NCBI RefSeq assembly: GCF_000378085.1
Contig: NZ_KB899216.1
Coordinates: forward strand, 124,001-188,000
Length of the DNA: 64,000 bases
Source of the DNA: Hoylesella loescheii DSM 19665 = JCM 12249 = ATCC 15930
GTDB taxonomy: Bacteria; Bacteroidota; Bacteroidia; Bacteroidales; Bacteroidaceae
Direction: 5' to 3'
Within the stretch, counting starts at the first letter, position 1. Each line of letters opens with the position of its first letter. The position numbers and the translations under genes are program-made. This document shows positions 1-8,182 of this stretch, piece by piece. Below the pieces are notes generated by a model. It ran no database searches. It saw nothing but the letters and a program-made list of their open reading frames with translations, and had not been told where the DNA came from.

Positions 1-729
1 AAGTTGCTGGTGAAGGTCACGAAACGGAACGATTTCTACACCGAACGCGACTATTTCAAGTTCGTGCAGTGGAATCTCGCTGCCATAGATAGCCTTCGTC
101 GCCAACAACAAGCTGCTCCGCAAACGGCCATCGATGTGGATATTCCCTTCACCAACGACAACACCTACGGCAAGCCTTGGTACTGGACATCGCTCCAAGA
201 CACCTATCTGGGTGCCTATCAGAGTGGTTCTTTCGTGGGACTTTGCAACAGCATGGACATCACAACGGCTAACGAATATGCCCAATTAGGTGGCAATGAG
301 GCAACGATGAAGGCCTTAAACCTGCGTGCAGTGAACCTGATGATGCAGCGATATAACACCTTTTATCTAGACGGATGGCGACAAGGCAACTCTTACAAAG
401 GCAGTTTCTACATCCCCATGTTGCCTAACGTGGCCTACGAACTGGTTGAGCCTCAGCCCTGGAAAGACCAACAAGGCGGCAAGACGATGATAGAGAAATA
501 CTACGGACCCTATTCTGCCGCTAAATATCGCTTTATGATAAACGTGTGGCTTGCACATAAAGGAGCCGATTTTGTACTTAATCAGATGTTCCCCGTCATG
601 AACGAGTGGGGCGATGTACACTGGGATGCCTCGCTTGGAGGTGAAGCTGCCATCAAGGCTTGCAACAAACTGTTCCGCGAAAAGGCATCACAAGGCAGTT
701 ACTCCTTTACGTTCCCCGTTGTGCCATAA
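1..729 (+). CDS. DUF4843-type surface lipoprotein, 3' part only
   Basis: The reading frame is open from the first base, so the start and signal peptide lie outside the window; about 242 residues are visible. No catalytic motif is seen. The segment around residues 165-185, with an aromatic FGxYSxxKYxFM-like stretch, resembles DUF4843 proteins, which I recall as accessory genes between SusD and a PKD-like lipoprotein in Bacteroidetes nutrient-uptake operons. The next gene is such a PKD-like lipoprotein 93 bp downstream on the same strand, which supports the assignment. The likely role is a periplasmic or surface-exposed partner of an upstream SusC/SusD pair. The family call rests mainly on gene order and general resemblance. 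Confidence 0.6.
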   Translation, partial: KLLVKVTKRNDFYTERDYFKFVQWNLAAIDSLRRQQQAAPQTAIDVDIPFTNDNTYGKPWYWTSLQDTYLGAYQSGSFVGLCNSMDITTANEYAQLGGNEATMKALNLRAVNLMMQRYNTFYLDGWRQGNSYKGSFYIPMLPNVAYELVEPQPWKDQQGGKTMIEKYYGPYSAAKYRFMINVWLAHKGADFVLNQMFPVMNEWGDVHWDASLGGEAAIKACNKLFREKASQGSYSFTFPVVP

Positions 730-822
730 GGCAAGCGAGGGTATTAAGAAGGTGCGTTTGGTGCACAAAACAATAGGTGCGCCAAACGCAAATCCATAAA
801 ATAACGTATAAATTAACTAGAA

Positions 823-2592
823 ATGACGAATAATATAACCATACAGGCAAAGAGTAAACATGTGAGAACGGCTCTTTGCTCGCCTTGGAAAAGCGTTGGG
901 AGAAAGGCTGCTTGTCTTTTTCTGCTTGTTGCCGGCATGTTCTCCTCCTGCTACGAAGACAAGGGAAACTACACTTATAACTTCGATGGAATGAACGCCA
1001 TCGATACGCTTATATTCTCACCCGCTTCGGTAGAAACGCTAACGGGTCAGACCATTGAGTTCACCCAGCCGCTCACCGATGACGAAACGCACAAACGCAT
1101 TGAAGTTCAAGTGGGACAAACGTTGTTAAAAAACACCGACCATTTAGACTTCCAGTGGATTCGTTCGTTTCAGAAAGGCAAGGAAACTGTAACCGACACC
1201 GTTAAAACGAAAGGCTATCTAGATGTTGAATTGCCTGTGGGCAAGGCCACTCGTTTCACGGTACGCCTTCAAGTGCACGATCGTAGCACGGGGCTTTCAC
1301 GCTATCAGAACTTCGCAGTAGCCACTCGCCCCATCTATAAAAACAGTCTTTTCTTCCTCCATGGCAAGCCTGGTAGCGTGCAATTGGGTAATGTCGAGAC
1401 GGTAGGCTCTGTCACCAACGTGCGCAGCGATGCCTATAAGCTTATCTATAAAGAAGAGAAAAATCCCTTTGCCGATGCCTACAAGCTGATGTTTCACTAC
1501 GGGTTGGTATCCGAAGGCAGGGATTTCGTGAAGAAATGCAACTTCATGGTGTTCCTCAGTAAGGGCATAGTGAAAACCTACGACCCATTCGGCATGACAC
1601 CGCGCTTCACTGCTTACAAAGACTTTGTTGTGCCCGTGAGTGCGCAAGGCGCTTTTTTACCCGACAAAATTGGCATGACTGGCGACCCCTCCAATCAGTC
1701 TGACTTCTACTATATGCTGGGTAAAGACGGCCGTTTTCTAACCGCTCGCACCATCCCTGCTTTCAAAACGCCAGCCACCGAAGGGTCGGTCTCTAACTAT
1801 AGCGTTACCGCTGCTGCCATCACCGCAAACCATTTCGTGTTCTGGGACGGGCGTAACAACCGCTTCCTATACGTAAGCAAAGACGACGGTTACGGCATTT
1901 GGGCAGAGCAGCAGGCATATCAAGCGCAGCTAAACAACCCCGTGCTGGATGCACATGTCGATTTCTCGGGACTTAAAACCGGACTTTCGCCTGTTGGAAA
2001 GAAGGCGATATACGGCTTCATTCAGTATCGCGAAAACTATGATAAGGCCACTCCTTACTTTATTTTCCGCGATAACGCAGCCCCCAACTATTATCTCTAC
2101 CAGCTCACGTCCACTGCTACTGATGGCGACAAAGGCTCTGGAGGCAGTAGCGATGCACCAGCATATACCATCAAAGGCCAGCGGTTAGAGGGCTTTACGC
2201 CCACCTCTCTCGCCACCATCCTTTATAACACATGGTTCAGCACTAACTACGTATTCTATGCAGACGGGGCTGATGTGGTGCGTTATAACGTAAACAATGG
2301 CGATAAGACCGTGCTATATAGTGCCCCAGCAGGCTATACCATCTCGTGTATGAAGTTCCGTTCGGAAGACACCTTTGTCTATTCTGCCGACCTAGGACGT
2401 TATCTCACCATTGGTTTGAATAATGGCAACAACGGTGCCATAGCCGAAATAAAGCTCAATACGGCTTCGGATGTGGACGAAAGCTTTACGCCTCTGTTCT
2501 ACGACACCGATAACGAGGGACGAAAACTGGGTAACATCCTCGACGTCCAGTTTGTTCGCGAGTATTCGTATGCGTTGCCAATTAATAAATAA
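823..2592 (+). CDS. PKD-like family surface lipoprotein
   Basis: Encodes 589 residues. A hydrophobic stretch ends in a lipobox with Cys at about residue 43 (FSSC), so the protein should be lipidated; the acidic residues right after the Cys (YEDKG) fit surface export in Bacteroidetes. The first 30 residues before the hydrophobic core are unusually long and basic. The region around residues 60-165 looks like a PKD/Ig-like beta-sandwich and the rest like a beta-rich propeller-type domain. Proteins of this type follow SusD and DUF4843 genes and are thought to help bind a glycan or peptide at the surface. It lies in one operon with the preceding gene and the thioredoxin-like genes downstream. Confidence 0.7.
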   Translation: MTNNITIQAKSKHVRTALCSPWKSVGRKAACLFLLVAGMFSSCYEDKGNYTYNFDGMNAIDTLIFSPASVETLTGQTIEFTQPLTDDETHKRIEVQVGQTLLKNTDHLDFQWIRSFQKGKETVTDTVKTKGYLDVELPVGKATRFTVRLQVHDRSTGLSRYQNFAVATRPIYKNSLFFLHGKPGSVQLGNVETVGSVTNVRSDAYKLIYKEEKNPFADAYKLMFHYGLVSEGRDFVKKCNFMVFLSKGIVKTYDPFGMTPRFTAYKDFVVPVSAQGAFLPDKIGMTGDPSNQSDFYYMLGKDGRFLTARTIPAFKTPATEGSVSNYSVTAAAITANHFVFWDGRNNRFLYVSKDDGYGIWAEQQAYQAQLNNPVLDAHVDFSGLKTGLSPVGKKAIYGFIQYRENYDKATPYFIFRDNAAPNYYLYQLTSTATDGDKGSGGSSDAPAYTIKGQRLEGFTPTSLATILYNTWFSTNYVFYADGADVVRYNVNNGDKTVLYSAPAGYTISCMKFRSEDTFVYSADLGRYLTIGLNNGNNGAIAEIKLNTASDVDESFTPLFYDTDNEGRKLGNILDVQFVREYSYALPINK

Positions 2593-2595
2593 GGT

Positions 2596-2844
2596 GTTAA
2601 GTTGACGAGTTAACCTGTTGATGAGTTGACAAGTAGGCAAAGTTAACGAGTTGGCAAGGCAATAAACCAACGAGTTGATGCGTTAAAGGCTAGAAAACGC
2701 TTGCAAACTTGTCAGTTCGTCAATCGGTAAACCCGTCAACCCGTTAGCTGGTTAACTCGTCAACTGGTCACCCTGTTTACTGGTTCGCTTGTTCACCGTT
2801 AATGTGGTCAACTTGTTTACTTCTTCACTGGTTAACTTGTCAAC
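2596..2844. repeat. 8-bp-phased GTTGAC octamer array, two opposed halves
   Basis: The 287-bp gap between the PKD-like gene and the first TlpA-like gene is almost entirely a degenerate tandem repeat. From 2601, GTTRAC-like hexamers start at 2601, 2609, 2617, 2625, 2633, 2642 and 2650. From 2711 the complementary form (GTCAAC/GTTAAC) starts at 2711, 2719, 2727, 2735, 2743, 2751, 2759, 2767, 2775, 2783 and 2791, then 2807, 2815, 2831 and 2839. The phase is exactly 8 bp at nearly every step. The two halves are in opposite orientation, so a transcript could fold into a long imperfect hairpin. Confidence 0.85.
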
Positions 2845-2879
2845 CAGCTTCCATCTTCATGTAATAAAATTATTCACTC

Positions 2880-3992
2880 ATGTATAAATTCTTCTTCACA
2901 CTTCTTCTCTCGTTCTTTACTTCCACGCTCTTTGCCCAGCAGACAAGTAGCATTGAAGGCGAGATAGAAGGCATTTCCGAAGGTCAACTGCAACTTATTG
3001 TACGCACTTCAGAGACCCGTTGGGACCTCGTTCACACCGTGCCGTTTAGCAACGGACGCTTTTCCATGCCCAATGTAGAACTTACCGAACCTCTACCAGC
3101 TCGCTTATCGGTGGCAGGTTATCAAGGTGGCTTCTCGTTCTTTATCGAGCCAGGCACCACCTATCGCGTCCTGTTGCGTGATGGTGAGGGATGGTATGTG
3201 AGCGGAAAGGGCTTGCAAGATACGGATAGGGCATACCAACAAAAATGCGTAAGTCTGATGCGAAGTGTAGCGGCACTGCAACAACGGGCCGACAGCCTTC
3301 GTAAAGCGTTGCGTTATGGCAGTGCTAGTAGGGTGAACGACACCATCGCACAGTTGCGAAAGACGTTGGAAAACGAGCGCCTTAACTTTATTTCCGCCAA
3401 CAATAACATCCTGTCTGCCGGTCTACTTCTTCAGGAAGCCGAGTCACAAGACGCGTCTTTGGAACTTTGCCGACAACTTTATGCACAGCTGGGCGACAAG
3501 GCACAGCAAAGCCGTTGTGGTGCTATCTTGAAGCAGCGTATTGAGCGTTTGCAGCAGGTTAGCAAAGGTAGCAAAGCCCCCGACTTTACCTTGCCTACCT
3601 CCGACGGCCGCAAATTCACCCTCAGCAAAATGCCAGGAAAGGTGAAAATCGTAGACTTTTGGGCATCGTGGTGTGGACCGTGCAGACTCAACAATCCTGT
3701 TCTACGCCAGCTCTATGCCGATTTTCATGCCGCAGGACTTGAAATCGTGAACGTTTCGCTTGACGAGAAACGCGACCGCTGGTTAGGTGCCGTAAAGCAG
3801 GATAAGCTCACTTGGACGCAGGTGTCTTCACTTAAAGGATGGAAAGACGAAGTTGCCAAACTCTACAGCGTTACTGCCATACCTGCCATTTTTGTGCTAG
3901 ATGCCAACAACAACATACTCGCTACGGGCCTGCATGGCGAAGATTTGCGCAAGTTTGTTACCAACTTGTTTACCGATAAGGGCGCTAAGTAG
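2880..3992 (+). CDS. TlpA-like periplasmic thioredoxin with DUF4369-like N-terminus
   Basis: Encodes 370 residues with a signal peptide (residues 1-19, ending FAQ). Residues 25-115 resemble the DUF4369 beta domain common in Bacteroidetes, followed by a helical linker and a thioredoxin domain from about residue 232. The redox motif WCGPC lies near residue 263 in the context FWASWCGPC, and a cis-proline site follows near AIPAIFVLD. The family carries out thiol-disulfide exchange in the periplasm. It sits directly downstream of the PKD-like lipoprotein and 122 bp before a second TlpA-like gene, so it probably maintains disulfides of exported proteins of the same operon. Confidence 0.85.
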   Translation: MYKFFFTLLLSFFTSTLFAQQTSSIEGEIEGISEGQLQLIVRTSETRWDLVHTVPFSNGRFSMPNVELTEPLPARLSVAGYQGGFSFFIEPGTTYRVLLRDGEGWYVSGKGLQDTDRAYQQKCVSLMRSVAALQQRADSLRKALRYGSASRVNDTIAQLRKTLENERLNFISANNNILSAGLLLQEAESQDASLELCRQLYAQLGDKAQQSRCGAILKQRIERLQQVSKGSKAPDFTLPTSDGRKFTLSKMPGKVKIVDFWASWCGPCRLNNPVLRQLYADFHAAGLEIVNVSLDEKRDRWLGAVKQDKLTWTQVSSLKGWKDEVAKLYSVTAIPAIFVLDANNNILATGLHGEDLRKFVTNLFTDKGAK

Positions 3993-4113
3993 GGGGAGTA
4001 TTTGGCATTTGTAGGCTTGTAGGTTGGCAAAACAACCGCTTGCTCAACCCGAAAGTATAGAAAGAAACATATAGGCAATATTTCAAAATAGAAAAATCAA
4101 CATCCCATACAAC

Positions 4114-6159
4114 ATGAAAAAAGGACTTTTATGTTTGTTGTTGTTCTGTGCTGGTTCTGCCATGGCACAGCAAAACAACCGCTATGTAATCACAGGAACG
4201 ATGACGATAGACTCACTGCGCTATACGCCCGAGCGTATAAAGAAGGTGTATCTAACCCACGAAGTGCAGGGGCAAGACATCGTTGTCGACTCTGCCACCG
4301 TTGAAAACGGTAGGTTTAGCTTCAAGGGAAACGCTCCCGGAGTGGTTGCCCCCTATCGTATTTCAGGATTCGACAATGGCACCGTGCAGCTGTTTCTCGA
4401 GCCAGGAGAAATCACCGTGTTGCCTTTCGATGGCCGTTTTCCCGTAGGAGCGAGTGTAAAGGGTACACCTGCCAACGACGTTCTCTATGCTTATCAGCAA
4501 TCAGGAAGCGGTGCAGTCGACATAGCTAAGCTGCGTATGGAAAAGGTTTTGGCCAGTCTGCCTGCCGAGCAACGCAACGACGAGAAGGCATTTTATCCTT
4601 ACCAGCGTGCCACATACTATGTAAACAGCTTGTCGCACCGCACGTCTGCCATGCGTTTTGTTGCTCGTCACCTCGATTCTCCTGTAACGCTTTATATCAT
4701 CAAGTACGACCTTTTCAGGTTCTTTACACCCCAAGTGCTAGAAGAGACCTATCTCAACGCCGTACCTTCGGCCGTTCGTAAACATCCCATGTATCGCGAA
4801 CTAACCAACTTGGTGCGTGCAGCTAGCCTAGAAGTGGGCAGGCCTGCACCCGATATTGACGGCCAAACTCCAGATGGGAAAAACCTAGCCTTGTCTGACT
4901 TGCGAGGAAAATACGTGCTGATTGACTTCTGGGCATCGTGGTGTGCGCCATGTCGTCGCGAGTTTCCCGTTATCAAACAAGCACTGGAAGAAACGAAAGG
5001 GAAAGTTCCTTTCATGGTGTTGAGCTATTCTATCGACAGTAAGAAGAAGGAGTGGACCGACTGCATAGAGCGCAATAGCCTGACGCACGCCAACTGGCAA
5101 CACATCTCCGCTTTGAAGGGATGGGGTTCGCCTGCGGCCAAGCTCTACAATGTTGAGGCTGTTCCACGTACGGTCCTTGTCGGCCCTGATGGCAATATCA
5201 TGGCTTTCGACTTACGAGGCGAACAGCTAATCGATGCCGTAAGGAAAATGAAGAATAGCGACTTGAAGTCGGCCAAAGCTGCAACGGGCAAGCCTAATGG
5301 TGTTGACAACCTTGTCAGCCTACCGAAAGAGATGCCCGACCCCTCGCTTTACGAGCAGTACGTGGCACTCGACCGCCAGCGCGAAAAGCAAATAGCTGAA
5401 GACCTTTCGCAGCTTCGCAGTACCAAGGGCGAGGCATATCTCAATACGGCAGAAGGTAAAATAGACGTTGAGAGCATTCGTCGTGCTGCCGATATAGCGT
5501 GGACGGCCGAACGTTTCCAATTCTTGCTCGACCACAACACTTCGCCCCTGATGCCCTTGCTTATGGAACGCGACATGTTGCCTATCTTTAATAAAGAATA
5601 TGGTCGCCAGCTCTCGGCTTGTGTAGCGCCGCCAGTGCTCAACCATCCCTATGCCCGTTCGCTCGAGAATAGCGTGCGTTCGCGCAACCTTATGCAGGGT
5701 AGCGACGTGCCCGACATTGCCCTTCCGCTGGCCAATGGCACCGTGCGCCAACTCAGCAACAGCTTGGGCAAGTTTGTGTTGCTTACGTTCTGGGCATCGA
5801 ACAACGCATCGTGCCAACGCGAATTGGCTACACTTAAAAAGCTATATGCCGAAAGTCGTGCCTCGAAAGATAAGTTCGAGATGATTGGTTTCTCGCTCGA
5901 CACCAACGCTAAGGAGTGGAAGAAGACCCTTAAAACGCTCGGCATAGACGGCCCAGGCTGGTTGCAGGCTTGCGACTTCAAGGGTAACGCGTCGCCCTCG
6001 GTGCGTCTTTTCAATGTTGGTGCCACACCCATGAATGTGCTTATCGACCCAGAAGGAAAGGCCATCTCGCTGACATTGCAAGGCGAAGAGCTGGTTACGC
6101 GCGTAAAACAGATACTTTCGGGCGACTTGTATTATCAGAAAGAGGAGCCTAAGAAATAG
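4114..6159 (+). CDS. Double-thioredoxin TlpA-like protein; second domain lacks CxxC
   Basis: Encodes 681 residues with a signal peptide ending at MAQ (residue 19). A DUF4369-like domain (about 25-110) is followed by a first thioredoxin domain with an intact WCAPC near residue 276 and, after a helical linker, a second thioredoxin-like domain starting near residue 525. The second copy keeps the FWAS framework, but the WCxxC motif reads NNASC, so only the second cysteine remains. The first domain should be an active periplasmic disulfide reductase; the second probably has lost redox activity and may bind a partner. The length is about twice that of a normal TlpA. It is last in the operon. Confidence 0.85.
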   Translation: MKKGLLCLLLFCAGSAMAQQNNRYVITGTMTIDSLRYTPERIKKVYLTHEVQGQDIVVDSATVENGRFSFKGNAPGVVAPYRISGFDNGTVQLFLEPGEITVLPFDGRFPVGASVKGTPANDVLYAYQQSGSGAVDIAKLRMEKVLASLPAEQRNDEKAFYPYQRATYYVNSLSHRTSAMRFVARHLDSPVTLYIIKYDLFRFFTPQVLEETYLNAVPSAVRKHPMYRELTNLVRAASLEVGRPAPDIDGQTPDGKNLALSDLRGKYVLIDFWASWCAPCRREFPVIKQALEETKGKVPFMVLSYSIDSKKKEWTDCIERNSLTHANWQHISALKGWGSPAAKLYNVEAVPRTVLVGPDGNIMAFDLRGEQLIDAVRKMKNSDLKSAKAATGKPNGVDNLVSLPKEMPDPSLYEQYVALDRQREKQIAEDLSQLRSTKGEAYLNTAEGKIDVESIRRAADIAWTAERFQFLLDHNTSPLMPLLMERDMLPIFNKEYGRQLSACVAPPVLNHPYARSLENSVRSRNLMQGSDVPDIALPLANGTVRQLSNSLGKFVLLTFWASNNASCQRELATLKKLYAESRASKDKFEMIGFSLDTNAKEWKKTLKTLGIDGPGWLQACDFKGNASPSVRLFNVGATPMNVLIDPEGKAISLTLQGEELVTRVKQILSGDLYYQKEEPKK

Positions 6160-6202
6160 GTGTTGAAAGCGGTGCACTCCACAAAGTGGGCATTGCTTTT
6201 AA

Positions 6203-6266
6203 ATATAGGCGTGTTCTATAAAGGGAAGAAACGTTACGTCCGTCCCTTTATAGAATGCGCCTATAT
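6203..6266. terminator. Long hairpin closing the TlpA operon
   Basis: An inverted repeat of 24 bp arms (6203-6226 and 6243-6266) with only two adjacent mismatches encloses a 16-nt loop. It lies 43 bp after the stop of the double-thioredoxin gene. There is no clear T tract, so it may act as an mRNA-end stabiliser or a factor-dependent terminator. It also lies just upstream of the tadA promoter box. Confidence 0.55.
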
Positions 6267-6289
6267 GCTATCATACCAAATAATTGTGT

Positions 6290-6297
6290 TACTTTTG
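6290..6297 (+). promoter_or_regulatory. tadA -7 box
   Basis: TACTTTTG matches the Bacteroidetes TAnnTTTG -7 element and is 44 bp upstream of the tadA ATG at 6342. No good -33 TTTG is seen. Confidence 0.5.
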
Positions 6298-6341
6298 TAG
6301 GCGTATAAGGCATATATTGGTATGTGTTAAACGCTAAAAAT

Positions 6342-6809
6342 ATGATGAAAATGACGCAAAATAACGAACAGCGACAGATAGACGAGCAGATGATGCGCAA
6401 GGCTTTGGCCGAGGCTCAGCAGGCTTTGGCACAGGGCGAAGTACCCATTGGGGCGGTAATAGCTTGCAAGGGTAGGGTGGTGGCACGTGCCCACAACCTT
6501 ACCGAAACCCTTTGCGACGTTACGGCACATGCCGAAATGCAAGCCATAACGGCTGCTGCGAACATGCTTGGAGGTAAATATCTGCCCGAATGTACACTCT
6601 ATGTAACGGTAGAACCTTGCCCAATGTGCGCTGGCGCATGTGGTTGGGCGCAATTGGGACGCATCGTCTATGGTACGCGCGATGAGAAACGTGGATACGA
6701 ACGTTTTGCTCCGAACGTGCTACATGCCAAAGCCACCGTTACGGCTGGCGTGCTTGAAGAAGAGTGTCGCCAACTAATGAAAGACTTTTTTAGTGGATTA
6801 CGTGAGTAG
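6342..6809 (+). CDS. tadA: tRNA adenosine(34) deaminase TadA
   Basis: Encodes about 155 residues. It deaminates A34 to inosine in the tRNA-Arg(ACG) wobble position, a cytoplasmic reaction needed for decoding CGN codons. The zinc site is complete: HAE around residues 67-69 (context TAHAEMQAI, Glu as proton shuttle) and PCPMC around residues 97-101. The frame is open to a GTG at 6324, but ATG at 6342, 6345 or 6351 is more likely because the -7 box at 6290 leaves a short leader. It stands alone between a hairpin and a long repeat-filled region. Confidence 0.93.
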   Translation: MMKMTQNNEQRQIDEQMMRKALAEAQQALAQGEVPIGAVIACKGRVVARAHNLTETLCDVTAHAEMQAITAAANMLGGKYLPECTLYVTVEPCPMCAGACGWAQLGRIVYGTRDEKRGYERFAPNVLHAKATVTAGVLEEECRQLMKDFFSGLRE

Positions 6810-7199
6810 TTTGTCGCCTTTTCGGTAGGCTTTTTAACATTGTGAGTGCCGTTCTTGGGCATCAACCGCACGTTGGCGGGCAAATAATCGATTCTCGCAA
6901 GGGTTGTGTCTGGCAGTTGTTGGCATGGCTTTGCTGATAAATGCAACAAAGAAACTTTGTCTGTCAGAATAGTTCTTTCTTGCGTATTGCGTTGATATTC
7001 AATGCCTTTTTGTTTTGTGTTTCTGCCTTGTTGGTGCTGTGTTTGTGCGTGTTTCAACGTTCCCGATAAACCAACAAGCTAATTCAGAAATAGGCAAACA
7101 GCCTTATAAACTTGTTAACTAGTCAACTCGTGAATAGAGAGAAGAGCTCTTTTTTCATGCAAACACGCTGTGTCCAGCTTTCTTGTCAAATCATTATTC

Positions 7200-7765
7200 G
7201 CTATGTCAACTATCGCGTAAGCGCTAGTTGGCGAGATCGCTATTCGTTTTTTATCTAATCTTGTCCAAGAAAGCGTCGTGTCTTATCCCAAATTCACGTA
7301 ACGTTTAATGGTTGTTTGGCACTATCAAGGCAGTTCGTTCCACAGCCTATCACCGCCACCAACCCACCCTTCATAACTCCAAACGTCATCTTTCACTCCT
7401 CACCCGATAAGCTCGTATAATGAGCTTTTTAAGCTCCAGCCTTGTTACAGCTAAGTTGGACTCCTGTTCCAGCTAAGTTGGAGCAGGGTTCCAATTCAAC
7501 TGGAACAGCATTCCAGATAACATGGAACAGCGGTCCAAAACATGTTTAACACGACGGTTAATGTAATAATGCATTATCGAGGCTTAGAAGGTGCATCTCT
7601 GGAGCAATGAAAATGCGAACGATGGAATGGCTAATTGGCGAGTTTAGGACAAGAAACCATGTCCTCTGAACAAAATTGGATAGGTAACGAAATGGCTATC
7701 TTGCCAGCTAGCATCACGCAGCAGAAAGCATAGCGATTGTGTTTTATCCCGAACTCGTGTAAGAC
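7200..7765. repeat. Composite repeat, copy 1 (A module - palindrome array - inverted A module)
   Basis: The 1.37-kb gene-free stretch 6810-8182 is mostly this element. A roughly 105-bp A module (7200-7306) ends in CTTATCCC; a second A module (about 7650-7765) is in the opposite orientation and ends TTTTATCCCGAACTCG. Between them is a spacer containing AAGCTTAAAAAGCT-like pairs and the 22-bp palindrome array at 7444-7550. The same order of blocks, reverse complemented, occurs at 17370-17950 and 39740-40328. No reading frame of significance is present. It lies between convergent genes (tadA and the coiled-coil lipoprotein). Confidence 0.8.
7444..7550. repeat. 22-bp-phased GTTCC palindrome array (5 units)
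   Basis: Five 19-bp imperfect palindromes of the form GTTCC-N9-GGAAC start at 7444, 7466, 7488, 7510 and 7532, each separated by 3 bp, giving an exact 22-bp period. Arms vary (GTTAC, GTTCC, ATTCC, GGTCC) and are often matched by changes in the other arm. Confidence 0.9.
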
Positions 7766-7903
7766 TTTGGTTGGTCATAGGTTAATAACAAAGGTCATGC
7801 TGATTAGTGGCAAGTAGGGGGTGGAGCATCTTATCTTATCCGTTTAATCAACATTAGCTTTTCTAGAATGTAGTGGCGAGAAAACGTTGTTTGTAAAAAT
7901 ATT

Positions 7904-7933
7904 TCCTCGCCTTTAACAAAGGCGAGGGAAAAA
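7904..7933 (-). terminator. Hairpin CCTCGCCTTT
   Basis: Perfect stem of about 10 bp (CCTCGCCTTT / AAAGGCGAGG) with a 3-4 nt loop. Read on the minus strand it is followed by an AT-rich tail, so it may be a secondary terminator beyond the lipoprotein gene. Confidence 0.4.
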
Positions 7934-8034
7934 GTAGGTGATTAGCGTATTTTTATTTTTGTACACAGTAGGTAATAGCTTGCAACGTAGCGATTGTGTG
8001 GTTAAGAAGCTCGGTTGGGTATTAGAAATAAAAA

Positions 8035-8065
8035 GGGGGATACGCTAGAAATATGCGTATCCCCC
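8035..8065 (-). terminator. Rho-independent terminator of the coiled-coil lipoprotein gene
   Basis: GGGGGATACGC at 8035-8045 pairs perfectly with GCGTATCCCCC at 8055-8065. On the minus strand the stem is followed by TTTTTA. It lies about 120 bp beyond the stop of the minus-strand lipoprotein gene. Confidence 0.8.
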
Positions 8066-8182
8066 GTGTGGGTTGTTAAGTTCTATTGTGCGGTAATGTG
8101 CACCTTGGATGCATTCTATTAGTTACCCGTTGTGGAGTTAAACCGCTGCGGGCAGCCAACAAATCATCTTGGTAGATTTGAA

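Noticed and set aside
5320..5817. 165-codon minus-strand frame inside the double-thioredoxin gene
   Set aside because: Fully antisense to a clear gene, no family resemblance; a shadow frame.
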